Shown: in pieces, positions 63,569 to 64,000 of the stretch | Layout: the number at the start of each line of letters is the position of its first letter | How positions within the stretch are numbered: position 1 is the first letter of the stretch | DNA from: CAVVZJ01 sp963752755 | GTDB lineage: Bacteria; Planctomycetota; Planctomycetia; Isosphaerales; Isosphaeraceae | Reading direction: 5' to 3' | Assembly (NCBI GenBank): GCA_963752755.1 | Contig: CAVVZJ010000005.1 | Span: 1-64,000 of the forward strand | Length of the DNA: 64,000 nucleotides | Notes under the pieces: model-generated | What the model was told of the DNA's origin: nothing | The model's database searches: none | What the model saw: only the letters and a program-made list of their open reading frames with translations | Translations under genes and position numbers: made by a program

Positions 63569-64000
63569 GCCTCCCGCAAGATGGTCGAGAAGTACAACCA
63601 GCTTCGGGCGCTGAACAAGATCAGCCCCGACGAGGCCACCTGCCTCCAGGACGAGAAGAACGCGGCCCTCAACGTCCAGTCGCGGCTTCGGGACAGGCTG
63701 CAAGAGGCGCTGGAGCGGGGCACGGGGCTGTTCCAGGGCAAGGCGTGGGACGGCTCGGCCCTGGGCAAGAGCCTGGGGGAGGCGCTCAAGGCCCTCTGCG
63801 GCAGGGCCGTGCCGGTCCTCTACCCGAAGCTGGAGATGGGCAGCCGACCGCTCAAGGGGGACGAGGCCGAACTGGTCCTCAAGACGGTGGACCTGAAGGC
63901 GTTGCCGCAGGTCTTCTACGCGGGCGAGGGCGGGCTCGGCCTGGTCGTCAAGGAGGGACCGAAGCTGGTGCCCAACCCGGCTGCCGACGTGGCCCGCAAG
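63569..64000 (+). pseudogene. BrxC/PglY-like protein of a BREX phage-defence system, internal fragment (5' end lost, runs off the right edge)
   Basis: One open frame (ATG in frame at 63581) without stop to the window end, about 144 codons: HASRKMVEKYNQLRALNK, a helical DEKNAALNVQSRLRDRLQEA, then VPVLYPKLEMGSRPLKGDEA and ALPQVFYAGEGGLGLVVKEG. The last two blocks match what is remembered of the part of BrxC/PglY behind its P-loop ATPase domain (the large ATPase of BREX). The N-terminal ATPase part is replaced by the IS4 element. If right, a BREX or similar defence locus lies to the right of the window, at least partly inactivated. Confidence 0.5.

Noticed and set aside
1..64000. CRISPR arrays, rRNA genes, replication origin
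   Set aside because: No regularly spaced repeats of 24-40 bp, no rRNA signature and no dnaA-box cluster were seen on reading both strands.

Overview
The window is GC-rich DNA (only the mobile elements and a few intergenic stretches are AT-richer). The gene content points to a planctomycete, most likely of the Isosphaeraceae or a close relative: a DUF1501 protein, a phosphoglycerate mutase of the archaeal type, a short SecA, a coiled-coil protein with an EF-hand-like loop (BRCT-like), HEAT-plus-STN proteins, and a mixture of ISKra4, ISAzo13, ISAs1, IS5, IS630, IS4 and IS1-type transposases. All names come from reading protein motifs by eye; no database search was run.

Layout. (1) 1-2200: debris of mobile DNA, with an IS66 tail, a hypothetical gene, and a helicase C-terminus split by a 179-bp MITE. 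(2) 2600-23055: mostly chromosomal genes. These are a truncated DUF1501 gene, a sugar isomerase/oxidoreductase pair, a GT87 glycosyltransferase, secA, ftsQ-murB, VOC and EVE proteins, a polysaccharide export lipoprotein, secreted proteins, a serine hydrolase fused to a VanX-type dipeptidase (followed by an IS5 insertion), a zinc metalloprotease and apgM. (3) 23064-24208: pyrF and tRNA-Pro(GGG) with its own promoter and terminator. (4) 24210-38000: an accessory region abutting the 3' end of the tRNA. It holds a dead tyrosine integrase, a split primase-polymerase and at least eight IS copies, several nested. (5) 38190-44362: a thioesterase stump, a hydratase, a Tat-exported sialidase-like protein, a broken ISAs1 carrying a 78-bp inverted-repeat insert, and a 3.04-kb IS1-type transposon with three cargo genes. 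(6) 44381-61526: chromosomal genes again, including a serine hydrolase, polA, a coiled-coil protein, purF, proB, three tandem HEAT/STN paralogs, the comM-like ATPase and a PhyH dioxygenase. (7) 61670-64000: a PDZ gene cut by an IS4 element, which on its other side cuts a BrxC/PglY-like (BREX phage defence) gene that leaves the window.

Two themes stand out. First, mobile-element structure can be resolved to the base at many places: three identical MITEs with 4-bp target duplications, an ISAs1 inside an IS630 with a 10-bp duplication, an IS5 with a 3-bp duplication, and the IS1-type transposon with perfect 16-bp ends around an XRE-ImmA/IrrE gene, a partner gene and a KGG-motif gene. That transposon is the best candidate for an undescribed system here. 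Second, at least seven genes that are not IS genes carry single-base frameshifts, mostly in short C or G runs. This may be assembly error rather than biology and should be settled before any gene is called dead.
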